Of a DNA stretch of 64,000 bases, positions 43,601-54,008 are shown in pieces. The notes under the pieces were generated by a model that did not search any database, was not told the origin of the DNA, and saw only the letters and a list, made by a program, of their open reading frames with translations. The position numbers and the translations under genes were made by a program. Each line of letters begins with the position of its first letter. Within the stretch, counting starts at the first letter, position 1. Origin of the DNA: Auanema rhodensis (Eukaryota > Nematoda > Chromadorea > Rhabditida > Rhabditidae); assembly GCA_964057225.1 (NCBI GenBank), contig OZ059896.1, positions 2,046,001 through 2,110,000 of the forward strand, in the 5' to 3' direction.

Positions 43601-46600
43601 TCGGGAAAATTTTTGTCAAAATGTTTTTGGAAGCATTGTTGAGTGTACATGGAAACTCAACATACACTAATGCATCATTTTTCAAACGATCATAACTAAT
43701 TTTTGTATTGAGTGTTTCCCAATGTAGTATAGTGCATTCGATGTGGATTTTTAAGCTGCGTCGATCTGTGTTATCAGATTTGCGCTAGCTTAAAAATGCA
43801 CCGAGATATCAACTGATATAAGTTCACACTTATATCCTCGATTTTCACCCTGAAGAATTAATTTTTTTGTTGAATAACAATGTCCATCGTCTTTGTCTTG
43901 AAAAAAGGAATCTAAAAACATCTACTTTTTGTGAAATTATTTTGAAATTTTTCGGGAAAATTTTTGTCAAAATGTTTTTGGAAGCAATGTTGAGTGTACA
44001 TGGAAACTCAACATACACTAATGCATCATTTTTCAAACGATCATAACTAATTTTTGTATTGAGCGTTTCTCCATGTAGTATAGTGCATTCGATGCGGATT
44101 TTTAAGCTGCGTCGATCTGTGTTATCAGATTTGCGCTAGCTTGAAAATGCACCGAGATATCAACTGATATAGGTTCACACTTATATCCTCGATTTTCACC
44201 GTGAAGAATTAATTTTTTCGTTGAATAACAATGTCCATCGTCTTTGTCTTGAAAAAAGGAATCTAAAAACATCTACTTTTTGTAAATTTATTCTGAAATT
44301 TTTCGTGAAAATGTTTGTCAAAATGTTTTTGGAAGCAATGTTGAGTGTACATGGAAACTCAACATACACTAATGCATCATTTTTCAAACGATCATAACTA
44401 ATTTTTGTATTGAGCGTTTCTTAATGTAGTATAGTACATTCGATGCGGATTTTTAAGCTGCGTCGATCTGTGTTATCAGATTTGCGCTAGCTTAAAAATG
44501 AACCGAGATATCAACTGATATAGGTTCACACTTATATCCTCGATTTTCACCCTGAAGATTTAATTTTTTCGTTGAATAACATTGTCCATCGTCTTTGTCT
44601 TGAAAAAAGGAATCTAAAAACATCTACTTTTTGTGAAATTATTTTGAAATTTTTCGGGAAAATTTTTGTCAAAATGTTTTTGGAAGCAATGTTGAGTGTA
44701 CATGGAAACTCAACATACACTAATGCATCATTTTTCAAACGATCATAACTAATTTTTGTATTGAGCGTTTCTTAATGTAGTATAGTACATTCGATGCGGA
44801 TTTTTAAGCTGCGTCGATCTGTGTTATCAGATTTGCGCTAGCTTAAAAATGAACCGAGATATCAACTGATATAGGTTCACACTTATATCCTCGATTTTCA
44901 CCCTGAAGATTTAATTTTTTCGTTGAATAACATTGTCCATCGTCTTTGTCTTGAAAAAAGGAATCTAAAAACATCTACTTTTTGTGAAATTATTTCGAAA
45001 TTTTTCGGGAAAATTTTTGTCAAAATGTTTTTGGAAGCATTGTTGAGTGTACATGGAAACTCAACATACACTAATGCATCATTTTTCAAACGATCATAAC
45101 TAATTTTTGTATTGAGCGTTTCTCCATGTAGTATAGTGCATTCGATGCGGATTTTTAAGCTGCGTCGATCTGTGTTATCAGATTTGCGCTAGCTTGAAAA
45201 TGCACCGAGATATCAACTGATATAAGTTCACACTTATATCCTCGATTTTCACCCTGAAGATTTAATTTTTTCGTTGAATAACATTGTCCATCGTCTTTGT
45301 CTTGAAAAAAGGAATCTAAAAACATCTACTTTTTGTGAAATTATTTCGAAATTTTTCGGGAAAATTTTTGTCAAAATGTTTTTGGAAGCATTGTTGAGTG
45401 TACATGGAAACTCAACATACACTAATGCATCATTTTTCAAACGATCATAACTAATTTTTGTATTGAGCGTTTCTCCATGTAGTATAGTGCATTCGATGCG
45501 GATTTTTAAGCTGCGTCGATCTGTGTTATCAGATTTGCGCTAGCTTGAAAATGCACCGAGATATCAACTGATATAGGTTCACACTTATATCCTCGATTTT
45601 CACCGTGAAGAATTAATTTTTTTGTTGAATAACAATGTCCATCGTCTTTGTCTTGAAAAAAGGAATCTAAAAACATCTACTTTTTGTGAAATTATTTCGA
45701 AATTTTTCGGGAAAATTTTTGTCAAAATGTTTTTGGAAGCATTGTTGAGTGTACATGGAAACTCAACATACACTAATGCATCATTTTTCAAACGATCATA
45801 ACTAATTTTTGTATTGAGTGTTTCCCAATGTAGTATAGTGCATTCGATGTGGATTTTTAAGCTGCGTCGATCTGTGTTATCAGATTTGCGCTAGCTTAAA
45901 AATGCACCGAGATATCAACTGATATAAGTTCACACTTATATCCTCGATTTTCACCCTGAAGAATTAATTTTTTTGTTGAATAACAATGTCCATCGTCTTT
46001 GTCTTGAAAAAAGGAATCTAAAAACATCTACTTTTTGTGAAATTATTTTGAAATTTTTCGGGAAAATTTTTGTCAAAATGTTTTTGGAAGCAATGTTGAG
46101 TGTACATGGAAACTCAACATACACTAATGCATCATTTTTCAAACGATCATAACTAATTTTTGTATTGAGCGTTTCTCCATGTAGTATAGTGCATTCGATG
46201 CGGATTTTTAAGCTGCGTCGATCTGTGTTATCAGATTTGCGCTAGCTTGAAAATGCACCGAGATATCAACTGATATAGGTTCACACTTATATCCTCGATT
46301 TTCACCGTGAAGAATTAATTTTTTCGTTGAATAACAATGTCCATCGTCTTTGTCTTGAAAAAAGGAATCTAAAAACATCTACTTTTTGTAAATTTATTCT
46401 GAAATTTTTCGGGAAAATGTTTGTCAAAATGTTTTTGGAAGCAATGTTGAGTGTACATGGAAACTCAACATACACTAATGCATCATTTTTCAAACAATCA
46501 TAACTAATTTTTGTATTGAGCGTTTCTCCATGTAGTATAGTGCATTCGATGCGGATTTTTAAGCTGCGTCGATCTGTGTTATCAGATTTGCGCTAGCTTG

Positions 46601-49600
46601 AAAATGCACCGAGATATCAACTGATATAGGTTCACACTTATATCCTCGATTTTCACCGTGAAGAATTAATTTTTTCGTTGAATAACAATGTCCATCGTCT
46701 TTGTCTTGAAAAAAGGAATCTAAAAACATCTACTTTTTGTAAATTTATTCTGAAATTTTTCGGGAAAATGTTTGTCAAAATGTTTTTGGAAGCAATGTTG
46801 AGTGTACATGGAAACTCAACATACACTAATGCATCATTTTTCAAACAATCATAACTAATTTTTGTATTGAGCGTTTCTTAATGTAGTATAGTACATTCGA
46901 TGCGGATTTTTAAGCTGCGTCGATCTGTGTTATCAGATTTGCGCTAGCTTAAAAATGAACCGAGATATCAACTGATATAGGTTCACACTTATATCCTCGA
47001 TTTTCACCGTGAAGAATTAATTTTTTTGTTGAATGACAATGTCCATCGTCTTTGTCTTGAAAAAAGGAATCTAAAAACATCTACTTTTTGTAAATTTATT
47101 CTGAAATTTTTCGGGAAAATGTTTGTCAAAATGTTTTTGGAAGCAATGTTGAGTGTACATGGAAACTCAACATACACTAATGCATCATTTTTCAAACGAT
47201 CATAACTAATTTTTGTATTGAGCGTTTCTCCATGTAGTATAGTGCATTCGATGCGGATTTTTAAGCTGCGTCGATCTGTGTTATCAGATTTGTGCTAGCT
47301 TGAAAATGAACCGAGATATCAACTGATATAGGTTCACACTTATATCCTCGATTTTCACCGTGAAGAATTAATTTTTTTGTTGAATAACAATGTCCATCGT
47401 CTTTGTCTTGAAAAAAGGAATCTAAAAACATCTACTTTTTGTGAAATTATTTTGAAATTTTTCGTGAAAATTTTTGTCAAAATGTTTTTGGAAGCATTGT
47501 TGAGTGTACATGGAAACTCAACATACACTAATGCATCATTTTTCAAACGATCATAACTAATTTTTGTATTGAGCGTTTCTCCATGTAGTATAGTGCATTC
47601 GATGCGGATTTTTAAGCTGCGTCGATCTGTGTTATCAGATTTGCGCTAGCTTGAAAATGCACCGAGATATCAACTGATATAGGTTCACACTTATATCCTC
47701 GATTTTCACCGTGAAGAATTAATTTTTTTGTTGAATAACAATGTCCATCGTCTTTGTCTTGAAAAAAGGAATCTAAAAACATCTACTCTTTGTGAAATTA
47801 TTTTGAAATTTTTCGTGAAAATTTTTGTCAAAATGTTTTTGGAAGCATTGTTGAGTGTACATGGAAACTCAACATACACTAATGCATCATTTTTCAAACG
47901 ATCATAACTTATTTTTGTATTGAGTGTTTCCCAATGTAGTATAGTGCATTCGATGCGGATTTTTAAGCTGCGTCGATCTGTGTTATCAGATTTGCGCTAG
48001 CTTGAAAATGCACCGAGATATCAACTGATATAGGTTCACACTTATATCCTCGATTTTCACCGTGAAGAATTAATTTTTTCGTTGAATAACAATGTCCATC
48101 GTCTTTGTCTTGAAAAAAGGAATCTAAAAACATCTACTTTTTGTAAATTTATTCTGAAATTTTTCGGGAAAATGTTTGTCAAAATGTTTTTGGAAGCAAT
48201 GTTGAGTGTACATGGAAACTCAACATACACTAATGCATCATTTTTCAAACAATCATAACTAATTTTTGTATTGAGCGTTTCTTAATGTAGTATAGTACAT
48301 TCGATGCGGATTTTTAAGCTGCGTCGATCTGTGTTATCAGATTTGCGCTAGCTTAAAAATGAACCGAGATATCAACTGATATAGGTTCACACTTATATCC
48401 TCGATTTTCACCCTGAAGATTTAATTTTTTCGTTGAATAACATTGTCCATCGTCTTTGTCTTGAAAAAAGGAATCTAAAAACATCTACTTTTTGTGAAAT
48501 TATTTTGAAATTTTTCGGGAAAATTTTTGTCAAAATGTTTTTGGAAGCATTGTTGAGTGTACATGGAAACTCAACATACACTAATGCATCATTTTTCAAA
48601 CGATCATAACTAATTTTTGTATTGAGCGTTTCTCCATGTAGTATAGTGCATTCGATGCGGATTTTTAAGCTGCGTCGATCTGTGTTATCAGATTTGCGCT
48701 AGCTTGAAAATGCACCGAGATATCAACTGATATAAGTTCACACTTATATCCTCGATTTTCACCGTGAAGAATTAATTTTTTTGTTGAATAACAATGTCCA
48801 TCGTCTTTGTCTTGAAAAAAGGAATCTAAAAACATCTACTTTTTGTGAAATTATTTTGAAATTTTTCGGGAAAATTTTTGTCAAAATGTTTTTGGAAGCA
48901 TTGTTGAGTGTACATGGAAACTCAACATACACTAATGCATCATTTTTCAAACGATCATAACTAATTTTTGTATTGAGTGTTTCCCAATGTAGTATAGTGC
49001 ATTCGATGTGGATTTTTAAGCTGCGTCGATCTGTGTTATCAGATTTGCGCTAGCTTAAAAATGCACCGAGATATCAACTGATATAAGTTCACACTTATAT
49101 CCTCGATTTTCACCCTGAAGAATTAATTTTTTTGTTGAATAACAATGTCCATCGTCTTTGTCTTGAAAAAAGGAATCTAAAAACATCTACTTTTTGTGAA
49201 ATTATTTTGAAATTTTTCGGGAAAATTTTTGTCAAAATGTTTTTGGAAGCAATGTTGAGTGTACATGGAAACTCAACATACACTAATGCATCATTTTTCA
49301 AACGATCATAACTAATTTTTGTATTGAGTGTTTCCCAATGTAGTATAGTGCATTCGATGTGGATTTTTAAGCTGCGTCGATCTGTGTTATCAGATTTGCG
49401 CTAGCTTAAAAATGCACCGAGATATCAACTGATATAAGTTCACACTTATATCCTCGATTTTCACCCTGAAGAATTAATTTTTTTGTTGAATAACAATGTC
49501 CATCGTCTTTGTCTTGAAAAAAGGAATCTAAAAACATCTACTTTTTGTGAAATTATTTTGAAATTTTTCGGGAAAATTTTTGTCAAAATATTTTTGGAAG

Positions 49601-50162
49601 CAATGTTGAGTGTACATGGAAACTCAACATACACTAATGCATCATTTTTCAAACGATCATAACTAATTTTTGTATTGAGCGTTTCTCCATGTAGTATAGT
49701 GCATTCGATGCGGATTTTTAAGCTGCGTCGATCTGTGTTATCAGATTTGCGCTAGCTTGAAAATGCACCGAGATATCAACTGATATAGGTTCACACTTAT
49801 ATCCTCGATTTTCACCGTGAAGAATTAATTTTTTCGTTGAATAACAATGTCCATCGTCTTTGTCTTGAAAAAAGGAATCTAAAAACATCTACTTTTTGTA
49901 AATTTATTCTGAAATTTTTCGGGAAAATGTTTGTCAAAATGTTTTTGGAAGCAATGTTGAATGTACATGGAAACTCAACATACACTAATGCATCATTTTT
50001 CAAACAATCATAACTAATTTTTGTATTGAGCGTTTCTTAATGTAATATAGTACATTCGATGCGGATTTTTAAGCTGCGTCGATCTGTGTTATCAGATTTG
50101 CGCTAGCTTAAAAATGAACCGAGATATCAACTGATATAGGTTCACACTTATATCCTCGTTTT

Positions 50163-51917
50163 TCACCCTGAAGATTTAATTTTTTCGTTGAATAACATTG
50201 TCCATCGTCTTTGTCTTGAAAAAAGGAATCTAAAAACATCTACTTTTTGTGAAATTATTTCGAAATTTTTCGGGAAAATTTTTGTCAAAATGTTTTTGGA
50301 AGCATTGTTGAGTGTACATGGAAACTCAACATACACTAATGCATCATTTTTCAAACGATCATAACTAATTTTTGTATTGAGCGTTTCTCCATGTAGTATA
50401 GTGCATTCGATGCGGATTTTTAAGCTGCGTCGATCTGTGTTATCAGATTTGCGCTAGCTTGAAAATGCACCGAGATATCAACTGATATAGGTTCACACTT
50501 ATATCCTCGATTTTCACCGTGAAGAATTAATTTTTTCGTTGAATAACAATGTCCATCGTCTTTGTCTTGAAAAAAGGAATCTAAAAACATCTACTTTTTG
50601 TAAATTTATTCTGAAATTTTTCGGGAAAATGTTTGTCTAAATGTTTTTGGAAGCAATGTTGAGTGTACATGGAAACTCAACATACACTAATGCATCATTT
50701 TTCAAACAATCATAACTAATTTTTGTATTGAGCGTTTCTTAATGTAGTATAGTACATTCGCTGCGGATTTTTAAGCTGCGTCGATCTGTGTTATCAGATT
50801 TGCGCTAGCTTAAAAATGAACCGAGATATCAACTGATATAGGTTCACACTTATATCCTCGATTTTCACCCTGAAGATTTAATTTTTTCGTTGAATAACAT
50901 TGTCCATCGTCTTTGTCTTGAAAAAAGGAATCTAAAAACATCTACTTTTTGTGAAATTATTTCGAAATTTTTCGGGAAAATTTTTGTCAAAATGTTTTTG
51001 GAAGCATTGTTGAGTGTACATGGAAACTCAACATACACTAATGCATCATTTTTCAAACGATCATAACTAATTTTTGTATTGAGCGTTTTTCCATGTAGTA
51101 TAGTGCATTCGATGCGGATTTTTAAGCTGCGTCGATCTGTGTTATCAGATTTGCGCTAGCTTGAAAATGCACCGAGATATCAACTGATATAGGTTCACAC
51201 TTATATCCTCGATTTTCACCGTGAAGAATTAATTTTTTCGTTGAATAACAATGTCCATCGTCTTTGTCTTGAAAAAAGGAATCTAAAAACATCTACTTTT
51301 TGTAAATTTATTCTGAAATTTTTCGGGAAAATGTTTGTCAAAATGTTTTTGGAAGCAATGTTGAGTGTACATGGAAACTCAACATACGCTAATGCATCAT
51401 TTTTCAAACAATCATAACTAATTTTTGTATTGAGCGTTTCTTAATGTAGTATAGTACATTCGATGCGGATTTTTAAGCTGCGTCGATCTGTGTTATCAGA
51501 TTTGCGCTAGCTTAAAAATGAACCGAGATATCAACTGATATAGGTTCACACTTATATCCTCGATTTTCACCCTGAAGATTTAATTTTTTCGTTGAATAAC
51601 ATTGTCCATCGTCTTTGTCTTGAAAAAAGGAATCTAAAAACATCTACTTTTTGTGAAATTATTTCGAAATTTTTCGGGAAAATTTTTGTCAAAATGTTTT
51701 TGGAAGCATTGTTGAGTGTACATGGAAACTCAACATACACTAATGCATCATTTTTCAAACGATCATAACTAATTTTTGTATTGAGCGTTTCTCCATGTAG
51801 TATAGTGCATTCGATGCGGATTTTTAAGCTGCGTCGATCTGTGTTATCAGATTTGCGCTAGCTTGAAAATGCACCGAGATATCAACTGATATAGGTTCAC
51901 ACTTATATCCTCGATTT
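50163..51917. repeat. Satellite A sub-block: 702-bp dimer HOR near the array end
   Basis: Monomers with GATTTAATTTTTTCG, CATTG and ATTATTTCGAAATT (starting at about 50163, 50865 and 51567) alternate with GTAAATTTATTCTG monomers (50514, 51216 and 51918). This gives two and a half copies of a 702-bp dimer. The unit near 50514 has GTTTGTCTAAATG, which puts a stop in the antisense frame. This block lies within 650 bp of the array boundary, so homogenisation was active close to the edge. Confidence 0.7.
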
Positions 51918-52554
51918 TCACCGTGAAGAATTAATTTTTTCGTTGAATAACAATGTCCATCGTCTTTGTCTTGAAAAAAGGAATCTAAAAACATCTACTT
52001 TTTGTAAATTTATTCTGAAATTTTTCGGGAAAATGTTTGTCAAAATGTTTTTGGAAGCAATGTTGAGTGTACATGGAAACTCAACATACACTAATGCATC
52101 ATTTTTCAAACGATCATAACTAATTTTTGTATTGAGCGTTTCTCCATGTAGTATAGTGCATTCGATGCGGATTTTTAAGCTGCGTCGATCTGTGTTATCA
52201 GATTTGCGCTAGCTTGAAAATGCACCGAGATATCAACTGATATAGGTTCACACTTATATCCTCGATTTTCACCCTGAAGAATTAATTTTTTTGTTGAATA
52301 ACAATGTCCATCGTCTTTGTCTTGAAAAAAGGAATCTAAAAACATCTACTTTTTGTGAAATTATTTTGAAATTTTTCGGGAAAATTTTTGTCAAAATGTT
52401 TTTGGAAGCAATGTTGAGTGTACATGGAAACTCAACATACACTAATGCATCATTTTTCAAACGATCATAACTAATTTTTGTATTAAGCTTTTCTTAATGT
52501 AGTATAGTGCATTCGATGCGGATTTTTAAGCTGCGTCGATCTGTGTTATCAGAT

Positions 52555-52577
52555 TTACTTCAACTTCTAATCAACAA
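52555..52577 (+). repeat. 23-bp histone 3'-flank segment, inverted copy at 54053-54075
   Basis: Positions 52555-52577 (beginning TTACTTCAACTTC) are the exact reverse complement of 54053-54075. The segment sits between the satellite A junction and the histone 3' stem-loop, so it is probably 3' UTR or the end of a lost histone coding region. No histone C-terminus is recognisable in any frame. The second + strand copy at 53483-53505 has G in place of the A at the third base. Confidence 0.85.
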
Positions 52578-52583
52578 CCCAAC

Positions 52584-52599
52584 GGCCCTCTTTAGGGCC
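52584..52599 (+). promoter_or_regulatory. Histone mRNA 3' stem-loop, copy 1
   Basis: GGCCCT (52584-52589), loop CTTT and AGGGCC (52594-52599) form the 6-bp stem, 4-nt loop hairpin of metazoan replication-dependent histone mRNAs. The flanks also fit: an A/C-rich stretch AACCCAAC just 5' and ACA just 3'. In intact genes this hairpin binds SLBP and directs cleavage a few bases downstream, together with a purine-rich element bound by U7 snRNP. I do not see a convincing purine-rich element within the next 30 bases (ACATTTAAATTTGATG follows), so processing competence is uncertain. No histone coding sequence lies upstream: satellite A ends 28 bases before the stem. AATAAA occurs at 52847-52852. Confidence 0.85.
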
Positions 52600-52910
52600 A
52601 CATTTAAATTTGATGTATTCATAATGATTTATAATATAATACTGTGTCTGTCTTGTCTTTTTTTGCTATGTAATGATAATTGATATGATATGTTTCGCTG
52701 TTATGTAAAGGAGAATCCCTATCTTTGATACTCCATATCCATCTCTATTTTTTTTTATGAATTTCATTAATTATGCTTTCATGTTGATAACAACAACAGT
52801 GATCATATCTAATGCCTCACATGTTTCTATTCCACGTTTGTTCGCAAATAAACAGTTGTTTATGTTATTCTTATCGTTTATATAAAATTTAAATATACAT
52901 TTCTAGAATT
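52600..52910. other. AT-rich histone-cluster spacer, copy 1
   Basis: About 310 bp of AT-rich, non-repetitive DNA with no reading frame or RNA gene that I recognise. It holds one AATAAA at 52847-52852 (within CGCAAATAAACAG), a possible back-up poly(A) signal for the histone gene that once lay upstream. It ends at TCTAGAATT (52902-52910), where inverted satellite B begins. The same spacer in copy 2 leads into the H4 promoter, which suggests its original place was between two neighbouring histone genes. Confidence 0.7.
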
Positions 52911-53378
52911 TACCATGACTTGTTATAACTTTCTTTCGTATCATGTTCATGGAATAAATAATATTTTACTCTAGTATATTTTGTACATCTCTTGATAATT
53001 TTCTCATTCTTTTTTGTATTTGTTAAAATTTCTTCCTGTTTTCTTACTGAAAATGCTTCTTGATACTTTTTTTTTGTTTTTAATACTTGATTTTATCATG
53101 ACTTGATTTTACTTTTGTTGAAACCTGTTCATATTTTAAATGTTTACTGATACTCTAGTATAATTTGTACATCTTTCGATAATTTTCTCATTCTTCTTTG
53201 TATTTGTTAAAATTTCTTCATGTTTTCTTGCTGAAAATCCTTCTTGATACTTCTTCTTTGCTTTTAAAACTTGATTTTACCATGACTTGTTATAACTTTT
53301 TTTGAAACCTGTTCATATTTAAAATGTTTACTGATACTCTATAGTACGTTATATATCTCTTGATAATTTTCTCATTCT
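52911..53378 (-). repeat. Inverted satellite B fragment (about 2.5 monomers)
   Basis: Read on the minus strand, this is the same roughly 184-bp unit as in 54572-64000, including the AAAATATTATTTATTCCATGAACATG variant followed by the ATGAACAGGTTTCAA type. It closely resembles stretches near 56000-56260 and 57000-57200. It is wedged between the two copies of the 438-bp block. Its right end (CTCATTCTT) joins satellite A sequence (TTGAGTGTACATGG) with a shared TT at the junction. Low divergence from the main array suggests recent insertion or exchange. Confidence 0.92.
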
Positions 53379-53400
53379 TGAGTGTACATGGAAACTCAAC
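53379..53400 (+). repeat. Satellite A remnant with 36-bp internal deletion
   Basis: Twenty-two bases of satellite A (TTGAGTGTACATGG and following, ending CTCAAC) precede copy 2 of the duplicated block. In an ordinary monomer, 36 bases (equivalent to 52437-52472) lie between CTCAAC and AATTTTTGTATT; here they are missing. The break falls directly after the right arm of the TGTTGAG/CTCAACA dyad. Confidence 0.85.
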
Positions 53401-53511
53401 AATTTTTGTATTAAGCTTTTCTTAATGTAGTATAGTGCATTCGATGCGGATTTTTAAGCTGCGTCGATCTGTGTTATCAGATTTGCTTCAACTTCTAATC
53501 AACAACCCAAC

Positions 53512-53527
53512 GGCCCTCTTTAGGGCC
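53512..53527 (+). promoter_or_regulatory. Histone mRNA 3' stem-loop, copy 2
   Basis: GGCCCTCTTTAGGGCC again, with the same flanks as copy 1. An AATAAA follows at 53775-53780. It lies 452 bp upstream of the H4 start codon in the same orientation, the spacing expected between the 3' end of one histone gene and the start of the next in a tandem histone cluster. The coding part of the upstream gene has been replaced by satellite A. Confidence 0.85.
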
Positions 53528-53838
53528 ACATTTAAATTTGATGTATTCATAATGATTTATAATATAATACTGTGTCTGTCTTGTCTTTTTTTGCTATGTA
53601 ATGATAATTGATATGATATGTTTCGCTGTTATGTAAAGGAGAATCCCTATCTTTGATACTCCATATCCATCTCTATTTTTTTTTATGAATTTCATTAATT
53701 ATGCTTTCATGTTGATAACAACAACAGTGATCATATCTAATGCCTCACATGTTTCTATTCCACGTTTGTTCGCAAATAAACAGTTGTTTATGTTATTCTT
53801 ATCGTTTATATAAAATTTAAATATACATTTCTAGAATT
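53528..53838. other. AT-rich histone-cluster spacer, copy 2
   Basis: Same sequence as 52600-52910. I see nothing coding in it. AATAAA at 53775-53780 is the only recognisable signal. It joins the H4 promoter at 53839, where base composition becomes noticeably richer in G and C. Confidence 0.7.
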
Positions 53839-53963
53839 GAGCGGCAAAATTAAGCGCCAATATGCTTGGTGGCGATTACAATGGGTTTTTGCGCGGTGAC
53901 CTCTACAGCACTAGTATATAACGGAGATGCTAGGGTTACTATTCAACACACAGCTTGATCAGC
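53839..53963 (+). promoter_or_regulatory. Histone H4 promoter and 5' leader
   Basis: The core elements are in standard order: CCAAT at 53857-53861 (within AAGCGCCAATATG), a TATA box TATATAA at 53915-53921, and a histone-type cap site CTATTCA at 53939-53945 about 25 bp further. The leader would be only about 20 nt, which is usual for histone mRNAs. The segment is GC-richer than everything around it. All core elements look intact although the gene behind is cut after 12 codons, so initiation here is conceivable. Upstream homology to the duplicated block stops exactly at 53838. Confidence 0.75.
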
Positions 53964-54008
53964 ATGTCTGAACGTGGTAAAGGAGGAAAAGGTCTTGAAT
54001 TTATATGA
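53964..54008 (+). pseudogene. Histone H4 5' fragment (first 12 codons)
   Basis: The frame ATG TCT GAA CGT... reads MSERGKGGKGLE, which matches the almost invariant H4 N-terminus except for Glu at the glycine before the first Arg (GGA to GAA) and Glu in place of the glycine after Leu. Full H4 is about 103 codons; here similarity stops at about 53997-53999 and the frame ends two codons later at TGA (54006-54008). The second Glu probably comes from the sequence joined at the break. The glycine changed to Glu is essentially invariant in working H4, so this copy was probably decaying or is a rearrangement by-product. H2A also begins SGRGK, but the KGGKGL continuation fits H4. It is a gene relic, not a functional histone. 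Confidence 0.85.

Larger units (their letters stand above)
1..52556. repeat. Satellite A: 351-bp tandem satellite array, about 150 monomers
   Basis: One AT-rich unit recurs head-to-tail at 351 bp from the first base to position 52556 without interruption; the array continues beyond the left edge. A few monomers are 350 bp through single-base deletions. Constant landmarks in each unit are TCCATCGTCTTTG, TGTACATGGAAACTC, AAGCTGCGTCGATCTG and TATATCCTCGATTTTCACC. Variants are few and shared between distant monomers: CATTG/CAATG after TTGAATAA, GTGAAATTATTTTG/GTAAATTTATTCTG, TCGGGAAAA/TCGTGAAAA, GCATTG/GCAATG, and CTCCATG/CCCAATG/CTTAATG. This points to homogenisation by unequal exchange or gene conversion. 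On the + strand the unit is T-rich and contains no AATAAA; the GTAAATTTATTCTG families carry one on the other strand. A 63-codon minus-strand reading frame recurs in most units but starts at TTG and is judged non-coding. I do not recognise the family. A centromeric, pericentromeric or other heterochromatic site is plausible but not shown. Confidence 0.98.
52473..52910 (+). repeat. 438-bp duplicated block, copy 1 (satellite A end, histone 3' flank, spacer)
   Basis: This segment matches 53401-53838 over its whole length of 438 bp. The one difference I find is A at 52557 against G at 53485. It holds the last 84 bp of satellite A, with the private variant TATTAAGCTTTTCTTAATG that no other monomer shows, then the histone-type stem-loop and about 310 bp of AT-rich spacer. 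Copy 1 is followed at once by inverted satellite B (TACCATGACTTG), whereas copy 2 is followed by the H4 promoter. Confidence 0.93.
53401..53838 (+). repeat. 438-bp duplicated block, copy 2
   Basis: Same content as 52473-52910, differing at one base (G53485). The G equals the satellite A base (ATTTGC), while the A in copy 1 equals the inverted histone-flank copy at 54053-54075. The two copies therefore place the satellite/histone boundary within the same 2-3 bases. It ends at TCTAGAATT, directly before the H4 promoter. Confidence 0.93.

Noticed and set aside
330-52460. A 63-codon minus-strand reading frame repeated in most satellite A monomers, 81 codons in two of them
   Set aside because: It begins at TTG, not ATG, and most copies contain no ATG in the early part. 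Nearly all family differences inside it change amino acids, and several monomers break it with stops or a 1-bp deletion that has spread. It has no recognisable domain. It follows from a 351-bp period divisible by three.
1-52556. CRISPR-like array
   Set aside because: The period is 351 bp with whole monomers conserved. There is no short repeat with unique spacers, and histone gene parts show a eukaryotic genome.
52555-52583. C-terminus of a histone coding region just before the stem-loop
   Set aside because: None of the three frames gives a known histone tail (H2A, H2B, H3, H4 or H1), so I treat it as 3' UTR or unidentified flank.
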